DNA of 64,000 nt from Scalesia atractyloides (GCA_947069175.1 CAMTDV010000007.1:52900083-52964082); one strand, 5' to 3'. Counted from the first letter of the stretch, positions 23,246-35,292 are shown. Translations and numbers: made by a program. Notes: generated by a model from the sequence alone, not told the origin.

Positions 23246-23323
23246 ATCGGTGCAGTAGACCGGACTCGAACTCGTGACGTGTGATTAAACATTCACACAG
23301 TCCACCACTGGACTGTGTGTCTA
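23246..23323 (-). ncRNA. tRNA-like module c (5' LTR)
   Basis: Copy of 16350-16427. The hairpin around CCAGTGGTGG and the B-box-like GAGTTCGAGTCC are both intact. Confidence 0.6.
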
Positions 23324-23415
23324 ACTTGGTTATTATTCTGGTTATTAATAAACTTAACATGTACAGCGGAGACTCTGGTTCGGTTAACAAAAAAAAAACA
23401 TTTTTATTAAGGCAA

Positions 23416-23494
23416 GCATGCGTGGAACAAGATTCGAACTCGAGACGTTTACGTGTTTAATGTGCACACAGTCCACCGCTGGACTGTGTGTCTA
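23416..23494 (-). ncRNA. tRNA-like module d (5' LTR)
   Basis: Copy of 16520-16598, followed on the minus strand by a longer T run than in the other LTR. Confidence 0.6.
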
Positions 23495-24196
23495 ACCCGA
23501 GTTATAACTTGATTTTAATTAAACTTATATGTTACTGAAACTTCGTCTTCTTCGTTAGATTTTAACAAGAATCGGAAGTCCGACTGGTTCGATGTTTTAA
23601 TCGTGTTCTTTAGTGTTTTGAGGTTAATTACAGATGAGATATGAATAAAAAGAAAGAGAAATTAGGCGTAAGGTATACCGACTGGACTTCTCTGTTTCTC
23701 CGGCAGAACTCCGGTGACAGCAAAATATTCCGGCGTCGTGTGTCTTGCGGCAGAGAGTCTTCAGCAAGCTTGAAAAGGATGTGGGTGACTTCGGTATAAG
23801 CTCAGGGGGTTCAGTAAGGCTCAGAAGTGAAGGGTTCGGTTTTCCGGCGATGTGCAGAAGTTTTCCGGCGAATGGAATTACGTCGGGTAAAGGTGCGGTT
23901 TTGAGCGAAAAAGCTTGCAGAGGTTCGAGGAGGTATTTATAAGGCTGGTTATCGATGAATTTGGTCCAATTTCCGACTTGATTCAAAGTCATTATGTTTT
24001 CCGGCGGTTATAGTTTGTGTCGCGGACTCAGGCGTCGGTTATAACCGATGTCCTAGTAAATGTTTACGTTATAACTGAAGATATCGTAATTTCTTGGCGA
24101 GTTAGTCGGGATTTCCGACGACTGAAATTTGGGCGCCGGTTTTGAATTCGAGAATCATGATATGAATTAATTGATTCTAATAATTAACAAAGAACA

Positions 24197-24280
24197 CTAG
24201 TGGCGCAGTGGTTGAGTGTGTGTGCGGTAAGACTTTGCTGGACCGGTTGACTGACCCGGGTTCGAAACCCGGCAGAACCA
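24197..24280 (+). ncRNA. tRNA-like module e (5' LTR, opposite strand)
   Basis: Copy of 17298-17381 with one visible change (TTTGCTGG for TTTGCGGG). A-box, B-box, T-arm and the TTTT terminator are preserved. Confidence 0.65.
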
Positions 24281-24470
24281 TTTTACTTTTATTTCATTAT
24301 TTTTAACAATTTTTCAAAAACAAATTATATATTCCAATATAATAATTAATTATGTATCGTTTAAAATTAATTTGGGCATTAAATACGCCACGAAATTTTA
24401 AACTGATTGTTCGGTTAATAAACGAAGCGGGTTTGGTAAAATCCGTTTTTTTGACGGATGTTACATGCGG

Positions 24471-24881
24471 GAGTTTGAGCAGGAGGTTATCCACCTCCGT
24501 AGCCTTATCACCCCTACCCCACCACCATCCCCCCAAGCACCCTAGGATCTTTATTTGCAGGTACTTTTGCACGTCAAGTTTTGAAGGCAACTCGAAGAAA
24601 GAAGATCGCAAGTGGAAGGAAGATTTTGTTTTTTATATGTATTAAACTTGTATGACCGGGTGGTGTAACCCGAGTACATTATTGTTTCCTTTACAAACGA
24701 TCATGTAACAAGTTGTCTTATTATATAAAAACTTGATGTCTTTGTTATGATGCGTTGTATTGAGTTCCATGCATGGTGTTTGCGTGGGGCCGACTTATAT
24801 TTTTTTTATTATCGCCTATATATATATATATTTAAAAAAAATTATTATGTGTTATTGCTTGTTTACTTGCTTATTTGCTTT

Positions 24882-24913
<32 letters not shown>

Positions 24914-24996
24914 AATAAATACAGATTACAACCAACTAAGAGAATATATAATGAATAAACGTCTAATCATTGGTTACCATATTATCTTGAAAGATC
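24471..24996 (+). other. End of acidic ORF and spacer before gag
   Basis: 24471-24545 completes the acidic leader ORF (REFEQEVIHLRSLITPTPPP, then TAG). The rest is untranslated, with a TTTGCAG/GTACTT motif at about 24555 that could be a splice site and short (TA)n tracts near 24815 and 24885. No further gene. Confidence 0.6.
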
Positions 24997-26781
24997 ATGC
25001 CACCAAAACGGAGAACAACTCGCACACGGAACGTAAACCAAGCCCAATCCATGCCTAGGAACGAGGCCGAACTGAATGCCTTATTGGAACAAAGAATATC
25101 CCAAGCCCTGGCCCAATAGGAGGCCAACCGAAAGGAAAGTAATATTGGAGGGACTGGTGGAACGGGCGGAGCAGGTGGAAATGGTGGAACTGGCGGAACA
25201 GGAAGTCAGGGATAAAACCAAGCGAATGGTAACATTCAGTTGTTGTTACAACCCAAATAATTCATTTTAATCTATTCGTGCGTTTCACTGTTTGCTCATT
25301 CTTCATCTGTTTATAAACATTTCAGGGGGTACCTACAAGCAGTTTCTGGACTGCAGGCCACAGAACTATGATGGCACCGGTGGTGCCGTGGCCTTTGTAC
25401 GCTGGACAGAGAAGACAGATTCCACACTTCGAATGAGCAAATGCTCCCTAGACCAGCAAGTCACTTTTATCACTGGCCTGTTCACTGAAGAAGCATTTAC
25501 TTGGTGAAACTTACAAGTGCAAACGCTGGGTGATGACGGTATGGAATGACGTGGGAAAGTCTGAAGGAGAGAATGAGAGAAAAGTATTGTTCAAGGGCTG
25601 AACTGCAAAAGCTAGAAACAGAGTTCTGGAACTTATCTATGAATGGAGCTGACATCGTGGGTTATACTCAGAGATTCCATGACCTATCTCGTGTGATACC
25701 ATACCTGGTGACACCGGAGTTCAAGCGCATTGAGCGGTATATCTGGGGTTTGGTGCCCGAAATCCGTAGTATGGTAACTGCGTCGAGCCCTGCTACTATT
25801 ATTTCGGCAATGACACTGGCGGTTAGTCTTACAGAAGATGCGGTAAGGATGAAGAAATTGTTTGTGAAAGGGGCAGAAAGGAAGGAATCGCTCGTTGAAT
25901 CGACAAACAATGGGAAAAGGAAATATTCTCACTTCAAGAAGGGTACACAGATGAACTACAACAACAATAATCACGCCAACCATCCCAACAACAACAGTGG
26001 TAGCAAAAGGAGGGTGGCTAATCAGACACGGGAAGCGAGAGCCTTCGTAGCTACTACCACCACTGGCCCAGAGAAGTATGAGGGCTCCTATCCAAAATGC
26101 GACAAGTTCAAGTATCACCATTTGGGTGCTTGTCGAGTTTTTAAGTGTGACAAGTGTTGCAGGGTTGGCCACCGTTCTGGGACATGTTGGGCGACGACAG
26201 GAAAGGGTGGAAACGGAAATGGTGTTGGTACTGGAAATGGGAATGGAGCTGGGCGAGAGACTGGATGCTATGGTTGTGGAAGCAAAGATCATTGGAAGAA
26301 AGATTGCCCCAAGGGAAATCAAGCTCGTGGGAGAGCTTTTGTGATTGGGGCAAAGGATGCACGCAGAGACCCTAACATGGTCACTGGTACGTTCCCTATC
26401 AACAATCATTTTGCATCCATATTAATTGATACCGGTGCCGATTTTAGCTTTATTTCCATGGAATTTAAAAATATCTTGGGCATAGAATCAAGTAAACTAG
26501 ACACTCCCTATTCTATAGAGTTGGCGAATGGTAAATTAGTCGAGTCGAAGGAAATCATTATAGGATGTTCGTTGGAGCTGGGTCAGCAAAAGTTCAACAT
26601 CGATCTCTTACTAGTTCAGTTAGGTAGCTTTGACGTAGTAGTCGGTATGGATTGGTTGTCCGATAACCGAGCTGAAGTCGTGTGCCATGAGAAGATTATC
26701 CGCGTACCTCTACCGAATGAAGAGACCATTGTCATTCACGGAGAGAAACGCGTACACTATTGCGGATCATTAATAGTATGA
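24997..26781 (+). pseudogene. Chromovirus gag-protease, degraded, with an intron
   Basis: The ATG at 24997 starts MPPKRRTTRTRNVNQAQSMP. Stops occur at 25117-25119, 25213-25215 and 25505-25507, and a frameshift lies near 25543. A GT-AG intron at 25229-25325 (97 nt) joins two exons in frame (phase 1). The gag core continues from 25546 (LETEFWNLSMNGADIVGYTQ). Two CCHC knuckles follow (CDKCCRVGHRSGTC near 26149, CYGCGSKDHWKKDC near 26269). An aspartic protease with the active-site motif DTGA (26428-26439) follows, and the frame ends at 26781. The product would be shell protein plus processing protease. Confidence 0.85.
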
Positions 26782-29705
26782 AGGCTAGAGCGTGCTTACG
26801 AAACGGTTGCATAGCTTTCCTAGCACATGTGGTTGACAAGAAGGCCGAGGAGCCTAAGCTTGAAGATATTCCTGTGGTGAAGGAATACCCTGAAGTCTTC
26901 CCTGAGGACTTGCCGGGGTTACCACCACAACGGCAAGTCGAGTTTCACATCGACTTGGTACCCGGAAGCTGCACCTGTAGCCAAGTCTCCATATCGTCTA
27001 GCACCGTCAGAAATGCAGGAATTATCCACACAACTTCAAGAGTTATTGGATAAGGTATTCATTCGACCAAGCTTTTCGCCTTGGGGAGCTCCAGTCTTAT
27101 TTGTGAAGAAAAAGGATGGAACATTCAGGATGTGCATAGACTACCGAGAGTTGAATAAGCTCACCATCAAGAATCGGTACCCACTACCGAGAATCGATGA
27201 CTTGTTCAACCAACTGCAAGGATCGAGCTTCTACTCCAAGATAGACTTGAGGTCTGGATATCACCAATTGAGGATACAGGAAGAGAGCATACCAAAGACG
27301 GCGTTCAGAACTTGTTATGGTCACTACGAGTTTCTTGTTACGCCGTTTGGTCTTACCAACGCACCGGCGGTTTTTATGGATCTGATGAATCGAGTGTGCA
27401 AGCCCTATCTCGACAAATTTGTGATAGTATTCATCGACGACATATTAATATATTCAAAGTCGAAGGACGAGCATGAGCTACATTTGAGAGCCATCTTGGA
27501 GCTGTTGAAGAAAGAGAAACTATATGCGAAATTTTCTAAATGTGAGTTTTGGATTCGTGATGTGTAATTTCTCGGGCATGTCATGAACGAGAAAGGTATT
27601 CATGTAGACCCATCAAAGATAGTACGATCAAGAATTGGGAAGCACCCAAGACGTCAACCGAAGTTCGACAATTTTTGGGTTTAGCGGGGTACTATCGGAG
27701 ATTTATTGAAATTTTTCCAAGGTTGCTCAACCACTAACCGCACTCACGCAGAAAGACCAGAAGTTTGATTGGGAAGAGAAACAAGAAGAGCCATTTCAAC
27801 TCTTAAAAGATAAATTATGTGATGCACCAATCCTTTCACTCCCTGAAGGTACCGATGATTTCGTGGTGTACTATGATGCTTCGCATCAAGGGTTAGGTTG
27901 CGTGCTTATGCAACGTGAAAAAGTCATCGCATATGCATCACGACAACTAAAAGTGCATGAAAAGAACTACACCACGCACGACCTTGAGTTATGTGCGGTG
28001 GTATTCGCCTTAAAGATATGGCGACATTATTTATATGGTACTCAGTGTACTATATTCACGACCACAAAAGTCTGCAACATATATTTAATCAGAAAGAATT
28101 AAATATGCGCCAGCGACGTTGGATTGATCTATTAAATGATTATGATTGCGAGATCAAGTACCATCCAGGCAAAGCGAATGTCGTAGCAGATGCGTTGAGC
28201 CGTAAGGAACGAGTCAAAACCCTGAGGGTTCGAGCGTTAGAGATGACCATTCAAACAAGCCTAACTACTCAGATTCATGACGCGCAAGTATAAGCACTCA
28301 AGGAAGAGAAAATTAAGGCGGAATTTCTCCGAGGTATGGAGAAACAATTAGTGCCAAGAGAAGATGGAACTTTATACCTTATGGGACGAGTTTGGGTCCC
28401 ATTTTTTGGCGGTCTTCGGTAAATAGTGATGGAAGAGGCACACAAGTCTAAATATTCAATCAATCCGGGTTCGGATAAAATGTACCAAGATGTGAAGGAA
28501 TATTATTGGTTGCCTAACCTCAAGAGCGACATCGCAACCTATGTCGGAAAATGTCTAACTTGCGCAAAAGTTAAGGACGAGTACCAGAAACCCTCGGGAT
28601 TATTACAACAACCCGAGACTCCCGTGTGGAAATGGGAGCAAATATCCATGGACTTCATTACGAAATTACCCAGAACCTCAAGAGGTCACGACATGATTTG
28701 GGTAATAGTAGATAGATTGACAAAGTCCGCGTATTTTCTACCGATTCGTGAAAAAGACAGCACAGAGAAGCTAGCCGAGCTATATCTTAGAGAAATAGTG
28801 GCTCGTCACGGAGTGCCTATTTCTATCATCTCAGACCGAGACGGTCGCTTCGTGTCAAGAATTTGGTAATCCTTTCAAAAGGCATTTGGATCTCGACTAG
28901 ATCTAAGCACGGCCTTTCATCCTCAAACCGACGGCCAGAGTGAACGAACCATCCAAACACTTAAAGACATGCTTCGTGCATGTGTGATGGATCTAGGCGG
29001 CAATTGGGATACTCATCTACCTTTAGTGGAGTTTTCCTATAACAACAGTTACCACACAAGCATAGAAGCCGCGCCGTTCGAAGCTCTCTATGGTCGAAAG
29101 TGTCGTTCTCCGCTATGTTGGGCGGAAGTTGGCGAAAAACAGCTAATTGGTCCCGAATTAGTCCAGGAGACTACTGATAAGATATTCCAAATCCGAGACC
29201 GTATCAACGCGGCTCGTAACAGACAAAAGAGAAGAGGAGAAAACCATTGTCCTTTGAGGTCGGAGACAAAGTTTTGTTGAAAGTCTCACCTTGGAAAGGC
29301 GTAGCCAGATTCGGTAAGCCTGGGAAGCTTAACCCGCGGTATATCGGACCATTTGAAATTTTGGCAAAGGTTGGTACCGTTGCCTACAAGTTAAAATTAC
29401 CTGATGAGCTTAGCAGTGTACATGACACTTTCCATGTGTCAAACCTCAACAAGTGCCCAACGCAAGAGACAATTATCATCCCTGCAGAGGAGATTCACAT
29501 AGACGATAAACTCCAATTTACCGAAGAACCTGTTGAGGTTATGGACTGGAAGGTCCAGAAAACTAGGATGAGTCGTATCAAGCTGGTAAAGGTTCGTTGG
29601 AACTCAAGACATGGACCTGAGTATACTTGGGAGCGTGAGGATCAAATCAAAGCTAAGTACCCCCACCTATTCGAGAAGACTCCTACAACGGATGACTCAA
29701 CTTGA
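26782..29705 (+). pseudogene. Chromovirus pol (RT, RNase H, integrase), degraded
   Basis: Reverse transcriptase covers about 27013-27567 (KKKDGTFRMCIDYRELNK; catalytic FIDD at 27430-27441). RNase H covers about 27863-28240 (VYYDASHQGLGCVL; motif NVVADALSRK). Integrase starts with an HHCC zinc motif at about 28438-28570. Its core shows the three acidic residues, Asp in SMDFI (about 28651), Asp in SDRDGRF (about 28833) and Glu in GQSERT (28942-28944). The tail from 29247 (VLLKVSPWKGVARFGKPG) ends in a chromodomain-like segment (VKVRWNSRHGPEYTWERED). Stops at 27565, 28291, 28420 and 28867, and frameshifts near 26970, 27630, 28055 and 29250, inactivate it. Confidence 0.9.
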
Positions 29706-29740
29706 ATTTCGGGACGAAATTCTTTTTAACGGGGGGAGTA
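29704..29740 (+). other. Chromovirus polypurine tract and pre-PPT palindrome
   Basis: GAATTTCG-GGA-CGAAATTC (29704-29722) overlaps the pol stop codon and is followed by TTTTTAACGGGGGGAGTA, the polypurine tract that abuts the 3' LTR. Confidence 0.85.
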
Positions 29741-32060
29741 TGTGACAACTGTCACTTTTGAATACTTTTGTACAATTAAACAATAAAGTATGCGATGTAA
29801 ATATGTGTTTCGAAATGACTGAATTGCTTGAATTGCATGACATCAATCTAGAAAGTGCATTGAATATGTTATATGATGTATATTAACTGTTTAGTGGTTA
29901 CCATTTAAAAACTGCCTAAAACAGTGCATCAGAAACGACTATTAGACTAGCTGCAGCAGCAAAGTGTCAGTACGCAGTTAAACTGCAGATTTAGGACTTA
30001 GATGAGAGTCCAATGCAAACTGTATATTAAACCCCATGTGGGAAAGCAAGGATTAATGCTAACACTTTCCAAAAACAATACATGCACTAAAAACTGCCGG
30101 AACTATACACTAAACAGCGAGTCAGCAAAATCCAGAAAAACTTCAGCAAATACAAGTTTGAATAATATGCAGAATTATTGTTAAACATCCTGCATTTCTT
30201 AAAAGACATTGTAAGTATTGTTTGGCACAATAACATATTATATCACGTAAGTCTTGAAAGTTAACGTTTTAACGAACCGGCAACGAAACAAACACCCGGA
30301 CACGATCTGAAACATCATATTTTAACATCATATAACTAGTTAAAATCATTAAACACAGTGTTTTGGATTAAAATCCCTAAATTCCATACAAGTTGCTTAA
30401 ACTTCCGTTTAAGGACCCGTTAACGAACCGAGCACCCGTTAAACAACCAAACACAAACTAGACATAAAATATAAACTAGTTAATATTATTTAAGAATATT
30501 AAGCTATTATATGGCATCTTGTATCTTAAAATATATTAAAAACCCTTAATATATAAATACCCCTAACTATACCCCTAAATATCTAACTAAATATTTAACT
30601 ATAGAAACTAACCAAGATAATTATCATCACCATCAACATGGACGGTCAAGAAAGGGGCCCACAAGCCACCAACAATCTTGTCCCCTAAACTACAACATGT
30701 TGGAAGGAAGGTGTAATTACATGGGGGTTAATATGTTGGAAAAATCTTGCATAAAGGGACATGATTAGCAGTTATCTTATCACAAAAAAATTCAAACACC
30801 AAGAACTCCTCCAACTTTGCAAAACCTACGCCACTTTACTCCTCACATAATCTCCATTTTCAAATTTAATTCAAGGAAATCCAAGGTTATCTTAAGGTGT
30901 ATCAAGCATAGTTAGGAAGGTGAAAAGTCTTGGAAGTGGAAGGACCTCATCAAGGAGCTATTAACCACCTACTTTTCTTCATCTTCATCTTCTTGTTCTT
31001 GTGTGTTACTTCCCTAGCCTTGTGCTAGTAGTAAGTTCCATTGAATATTAATTTTCAACTAGTTAAAGCATATATAATTTATGTACAAGATAACACCTAA
31101 AGATTCATGCAAAACAAAGATGAAGAACACTTCCATCTAAGCTAAAAATTATAAGAAACAAGTTGTTTATGTTGTGTTATGGAAAATGTTAGTTGGTAGT
31201 TTGAGCTAGTAGTGATGAACATCATATGTAGACTTGTTGGATGATGATTAAAAACATAATCTAACAAGTGAACACATGGATCTTACAAGATCCATGATCA
31301 AAATAATAATGAACTTGTTATACATAATAAATAGACTTTTAAAGTGGATAAAATGATTGGTAAGATCCTTGAAATGTTGGATGATCATGTGGTTAAAATT
31401 AATAAAAGACTTGATAAATATATTTTAACATAATGGATGATCTTGAAAATGTGATTAAATAACTTGTAATATTTTCTAAAAATATATATAAGTAAGTTGT
31501 TAAAAATGAGTTTTAACAAAGTTAGTGAATATTAGAAACTAAACCCATTTTTAAAGATTTATGAACATCTTAAACACAAGGTTAAAAGACTACATGTTTT
31601 GATTAAACTTTCAAGTTTATCATGACCTAAAAATACATATAAATGTACATATATTACTTGGTGAAATGTTTGGGAATAAATTAATGAGTTTTGGAAGCTT
31701 AACACATGTTTTTTTAAAACATGGGAAACCTCCTAAATCTAGGGGAGACTATGGCGAAATTTTTATAAAAATTAAACACTTAGAAAAATATATGCTTACC
31801 AAGTGCTTACAAGTAAACATGTTTTGAAGCCATAAATATAAAAATCTCCATATTTTTGTATAAAATATAAGTTCAAGAAGGCATGATTTTTATAAAGATA
31901 AAAATGGGCATAAATATATATTTTGAAAAAATATATATTTAGTGATAATAAGAATCACAATTTATATGTTTGTTAATTGCATTACATATGTATATAGTTA
32001 GGAACTTTAAAAATAAATCATACAAATAAATAAATAATAAGTGGCAAACAAAGAATTACA

Positions 32061-32102
<42 letters not shown>

Positions 32103-34027
32103 ATAAGCATACATGGCAACAAATATTGACTATTCGGACATTGGACTATATATAAAGTATGGACTAAAAATATAATTTATCGAAGCTTGATAAGTATTAT
32201 TTTCAAAACCGAACACTTGACCAAAATATATATTTTTACAAATATAGAAACTATATCGTATTTCGTTGGCACTAAAAACATATTATTTTCGAAGTAAATA
32301 AAAACATATATTTCAAAAGCCTTCTAAAAATATATTAAGTTTGGTGGAAACTAAAATATATGGTTTCCAGAACAAATCGCAAAAAATATATTATTTTGGA
32401 TATATATACACTTACCAAGCATAATAATATACTAACTTGAATATATCTTAAAATTATATAATTTAAGAATATACAAAAATAGGGGTAATACATACAAGAA
32501 ATATACGTATTCCTATACGTACAAATACATGCCAATATATACCATTAATATTTGGTGAAAATACATATATACAAGTATTGTACTTAACCGTAAGAATACG
32601 AATGTAAATACACAAATACACCCAATACAAGTATACCTATACTTGGGGGAAATGCATTGGTATAATACTTAACAATTTCAATAGTTGGTCATATATATTA
32701 TGAAACATGCACATGAAATAATTATATACAATACATTAAAATAGATTATTTTTAACCAACCCATCGTAAACAAAATGATATATAGAAGGAGGTGCATACA
32801 AATAATACAAGTTAAAATATAATATTTTAAGTGACGCATCGAACTTGGAATTATATATAATTAAGAAGAATTATATATGGAATATATCTGACGATGGAGT
32901 CGTCGAGGCAAACGGGTGGAACCCGTCCATGAGGTGTCATGGAACACATATGTATTACTCGTGCGAGGCACAGAGTCTAGCGGGCTGGGCCCGTGCTAGC
33001 AACACATGCGTTGCAAGGATACACATATACTTAATGAAGTATATCTATTGTCATCATACATTGAGATGTATATCTAAACAAAATCAAAACTGAACAAGTC
33101 TTAGTAAGTAATTAAAACAAGAAACAAGAACAAGAATCATTCAAAGACCGAAGTGTCTAACAAAACCTAACGCGTTTGTAGGTTGTGGTACGAAACCGGA
33201 GAAAAGTATTCGAGTTAATCAGTTTAGCAGAAAGCAAAGCAGTGAGTTCATGTCCCCTTTCATCTTAAATGTTTTATTGTTTTACAACTATCGGGGGATA
33301 TACATGTTCAATGGTATGATAAGCTAAGGAATGAAACAACTTAGATCATGTGCGAATAGGGTGGAACTTAGGCACCATTAATCTTATTTAAGACCACGGT
33401 ACAAAGGTTAGATCTAGCGGGTGTTAGCGAAGCCCACTCTTGGTCATGGACCCACAAAGAAGAGTGCATTTGTCATCCCAGTCGAAGTTAATCGACAGAA
33501 ATCGTCTAGGTTTAGATTGCATCCTATGTCGTCACACATATTAATGTCCTTGCAAAACATTAATGATCAACGATTTCATTGACGCTTTACATATCGGGTT
33601 TTGATACAAATACTTGTACATTTTGTGGATATAACGCATACAGTTAAAACACATGAACTCGCCAACTTTTGTTGATTTTCAATTTAACATGTATTTCAGG
33701 TAATTAGTGGATCTTTGCAAGCAGTTAAATCAAGAAACAGGCATCAAGTCTCCAATGCCACTTTTGAAGGATTTGTCCGGTATGTCCCGCCTACTTGCGG
33801 TGATATAAAGGACAAAACCTTATATTTTAAAATCTTGTATTTTGGTCACCTAACAATTTGACAATTTAATGGCTTGTAACAATATACTTAACTTATGTTG
33901 CGTTTGAACCAATTTCAGCAATGGCATATGGAGAATGTTTTATTCATATAGTTTGTTCACTTATGTTGTATGCAATGAGAACCAATCAGATCACACCGTG
34001 CGCTTCCGCCTATGAGCGGGTGTGACA
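29741..34027 (+). repeat. Chromovirus 3' LTR (4,287 bp)
   Basis: Pair of 9264-13490. It contains a longer (TA)n tract at about 32063-32100 and small indels. It ends GGGTGTGACA and is followed by the GGCCT duplication (34028-34032). Open frames at 30002-30184, 32335-32535 and 32845-33093 have counterparts in the other LTR and no protein features. Confidence 0.92.
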
Positions 34028-34592
34028 GGCCTAACATGACTCAAATCTTTTTAACCCGGAAAAAATCACTGATTTTGATATGAACCCGTTACAACCTAAA
34101 AAGAAGGATAAATAAGATTAAAATACTTCTCGTTAAAAAAGAAACCAAAATCCTATTACAAATATTTGATTGATCTGAGTAGTTCATAATATTCACCTTA
34201 AGCATAAATTATTATGAAATACAAGAATAAATCGCTAACCACAACTACTAAAATTATAGATCATATGAAAAAACTTAAGCATAACTATTCACTTTAAAAA
34301 TTATTAACATCATAGTTTTTAAATTATAGATAACTGTTGTTAAAAAAGTTAAAAGAAAAAGTTGAAGTATTGTTTTAATAGAAACTTTAACTATGTTTTA
34401 ATCATCAATAAATAATATTATTAATGCTTTAAAGAAGAAAATGTCATGTGTCATTAGTTGAAATTTTAAATAAAAAAATGTTATGTGCCATTAATTTGAG
34501 TTTTTTTATTAGAAGTAGATAACTGTTGCTATAACGATTAAAATGTGGTAATGACTTACCCCCATCATCAATAACATATTTGCTTTTCTTAA
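34028..34592. other. AT-rich intergenic DNA
   Basis: No gene or coding frame seen. It ends in a 23-bp motif (34570-34592) that recurs at 34989-35011. Confidence 0.6.
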
Positions 34593-34958
34593 GGCTACTT
34601 GGTGTGGGTGACGGCCCTGTTTAGAGGATGACCCTACACGTCAGCGTCACGTAGGATGGGTGTGAGGATGAGCCTAGAGGGGATGGACTTAAAAAATGTA
34701 GGATGGGGCTATGTATGTATGTATGTATGTGTGTGTGTGTGTGTAGTATGTATGTATGTATGTATGTATGTATGTTTGTTTGTATGTATGTATGTATGTA
34801 TGTATGTATGTATGTATAGGTGTGTGTAGAGAAGAAGAGAGAGAGACCGTCTCCAACGTCCACGGCTAGACGTCTGCGACTACGCTGCACCAACCGAAAA
34901 TGGTGTTGGGGAGTCGCCAGGCCAGGCCAGACCTGGACGACCCCCACACCGAGTAGGC
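34593..34958. mobile_element. Tourist-like MITE with (GTAT)n microsatellite
   Basis: 366 bp with imperfect terminal inverted repeats (GGCTACTTGGTGTGGG at the left, CCCACACCGAGTAGGC at the right, one mismatch) and TAA on both sides (34590-34592 and 34959-34961). A 3-bp TAA target duplication with GG...CC ends is typical of PIF/Harbinger-derived MITEs. The centre holds a (GTAT)n tract at about 34712-34816. The minus-strand open frame at 34621-34947 is the element read through. Confidence 0.75.
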
Positions 34959-35142
34959 TAAGTATCCAACATTGCCACTCGCGTCACTAATAACATATTT
35001 GCTTTTCTTAACCGTATGACATTAAAAGTTGTACAAAATCAATGTAAAATAAGAATTTTACTAATTACAAAAATAACTACACATGCCTCCTCCTTTGTCA
35101 TACACTCCTTTCGCCTAATGTTTCTTTCTCATACGTATTGAC

Positions 35143-35292
35143 TAGGGATGAACACGGTACATGTTCGGTACTGGTATCAAAAAAACAGGAAAAGTGGGTA
35201 CCCGTATTTACTGGTGTTTTACCCATAAATACCGGTATCGAATATACATGGTACGGTTCAGCACTAGTACCTGTACCAAATGTTCATCCCTA
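35143..35292. mobile_element. Short inverted-repeat element, TAGGGATGAACA family (copy 1)
   Basis: 150 bp with perfect 12-bp ends TAGGGATGAACA / TGTTCATCCCTA and an interior rich in GGTAC and ACCGG motifs. A second member lies in PIP2 intron 1. No clear target duplication, so the superfamily is open. Confidence 0.65.

Larger units (their letters stand above)
14936..24465 (-). mobile_element. Nested gag-only LTR retrotransposon with tRNA-like LTR modules
   Basis: A 9.5-kb element inserted on the minus strand in the acidic leader ORF of the chromovirus. LTRs lie at 14936-17565 and 21831-24465, with perfect TGCGG target duplications (14931-14935 and 24466-24470). The primer site at 21816-21827 and gag both read on the minus strand, so the right copy is the 5' LTR. 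The internal region (17566-21830) contains a broken gag with a CCHC knuckle and six hairpin repeats, but no pol. Such elements are called TR-GAG or non-autonomous gypsy. The two LTRs are almost identical by eye, so the insertion is younger than its host. The first bases of the left copy are TTTCACACC where the right copy has TGTCACACC. Confidence 0.92.
21831..24465 (-). repeat. Nested element 5' LTR (2,635 bp)
   Basis: Nearly identical to 14936-17565. It starts TGTAACATCC and ends GGGGTGTGACA on the minus strand. As the 5' copy it would drive transcription of gag on the minus strand. It contains the same five tRNA-like modules. Confidence 0.92.
9264..34027 (+). mobile_element. 24.8-kb Ty3/gypsy chromovirus (Tekay/Del-like) with a nested insertion
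   Basis: LTRs at 9264-13490 and 29741-34027 begin TGTGACAACT and end GAGCGGGTGTGACA. The element is flanked by perfect GGCCT duplications (9259-9263 and 34028-34032). Order on the plus strand: LTR, tRNA-iMet primer site, acidic leader ORF (split by the nested element), gag, protease, reverse transcriptase, RNase H, integrase with a chromodomain-like tail, polypurine tract, LTR. That domain order defines a chromovirus. Without the nested 9.5 kb plus one duplication it would be about 15.2 kb. All coding parts are broken, so it cannot supply its own enzymes now. Confidence 0.92.

Noticed and set aside
25684..26409. 241-residue minus-strand open frame
   Set aside because: Antisense shadow of gag-protease, whose CCHC and DTGA motifs are on the plus strand.
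35143..35292. hAT-type element with an 8-bp target duplication
   Set aside because: GTATTGAC and ATACAGAC agree at only five of eight positions, and copy 2 in the PIP2 intron shows no duplication.
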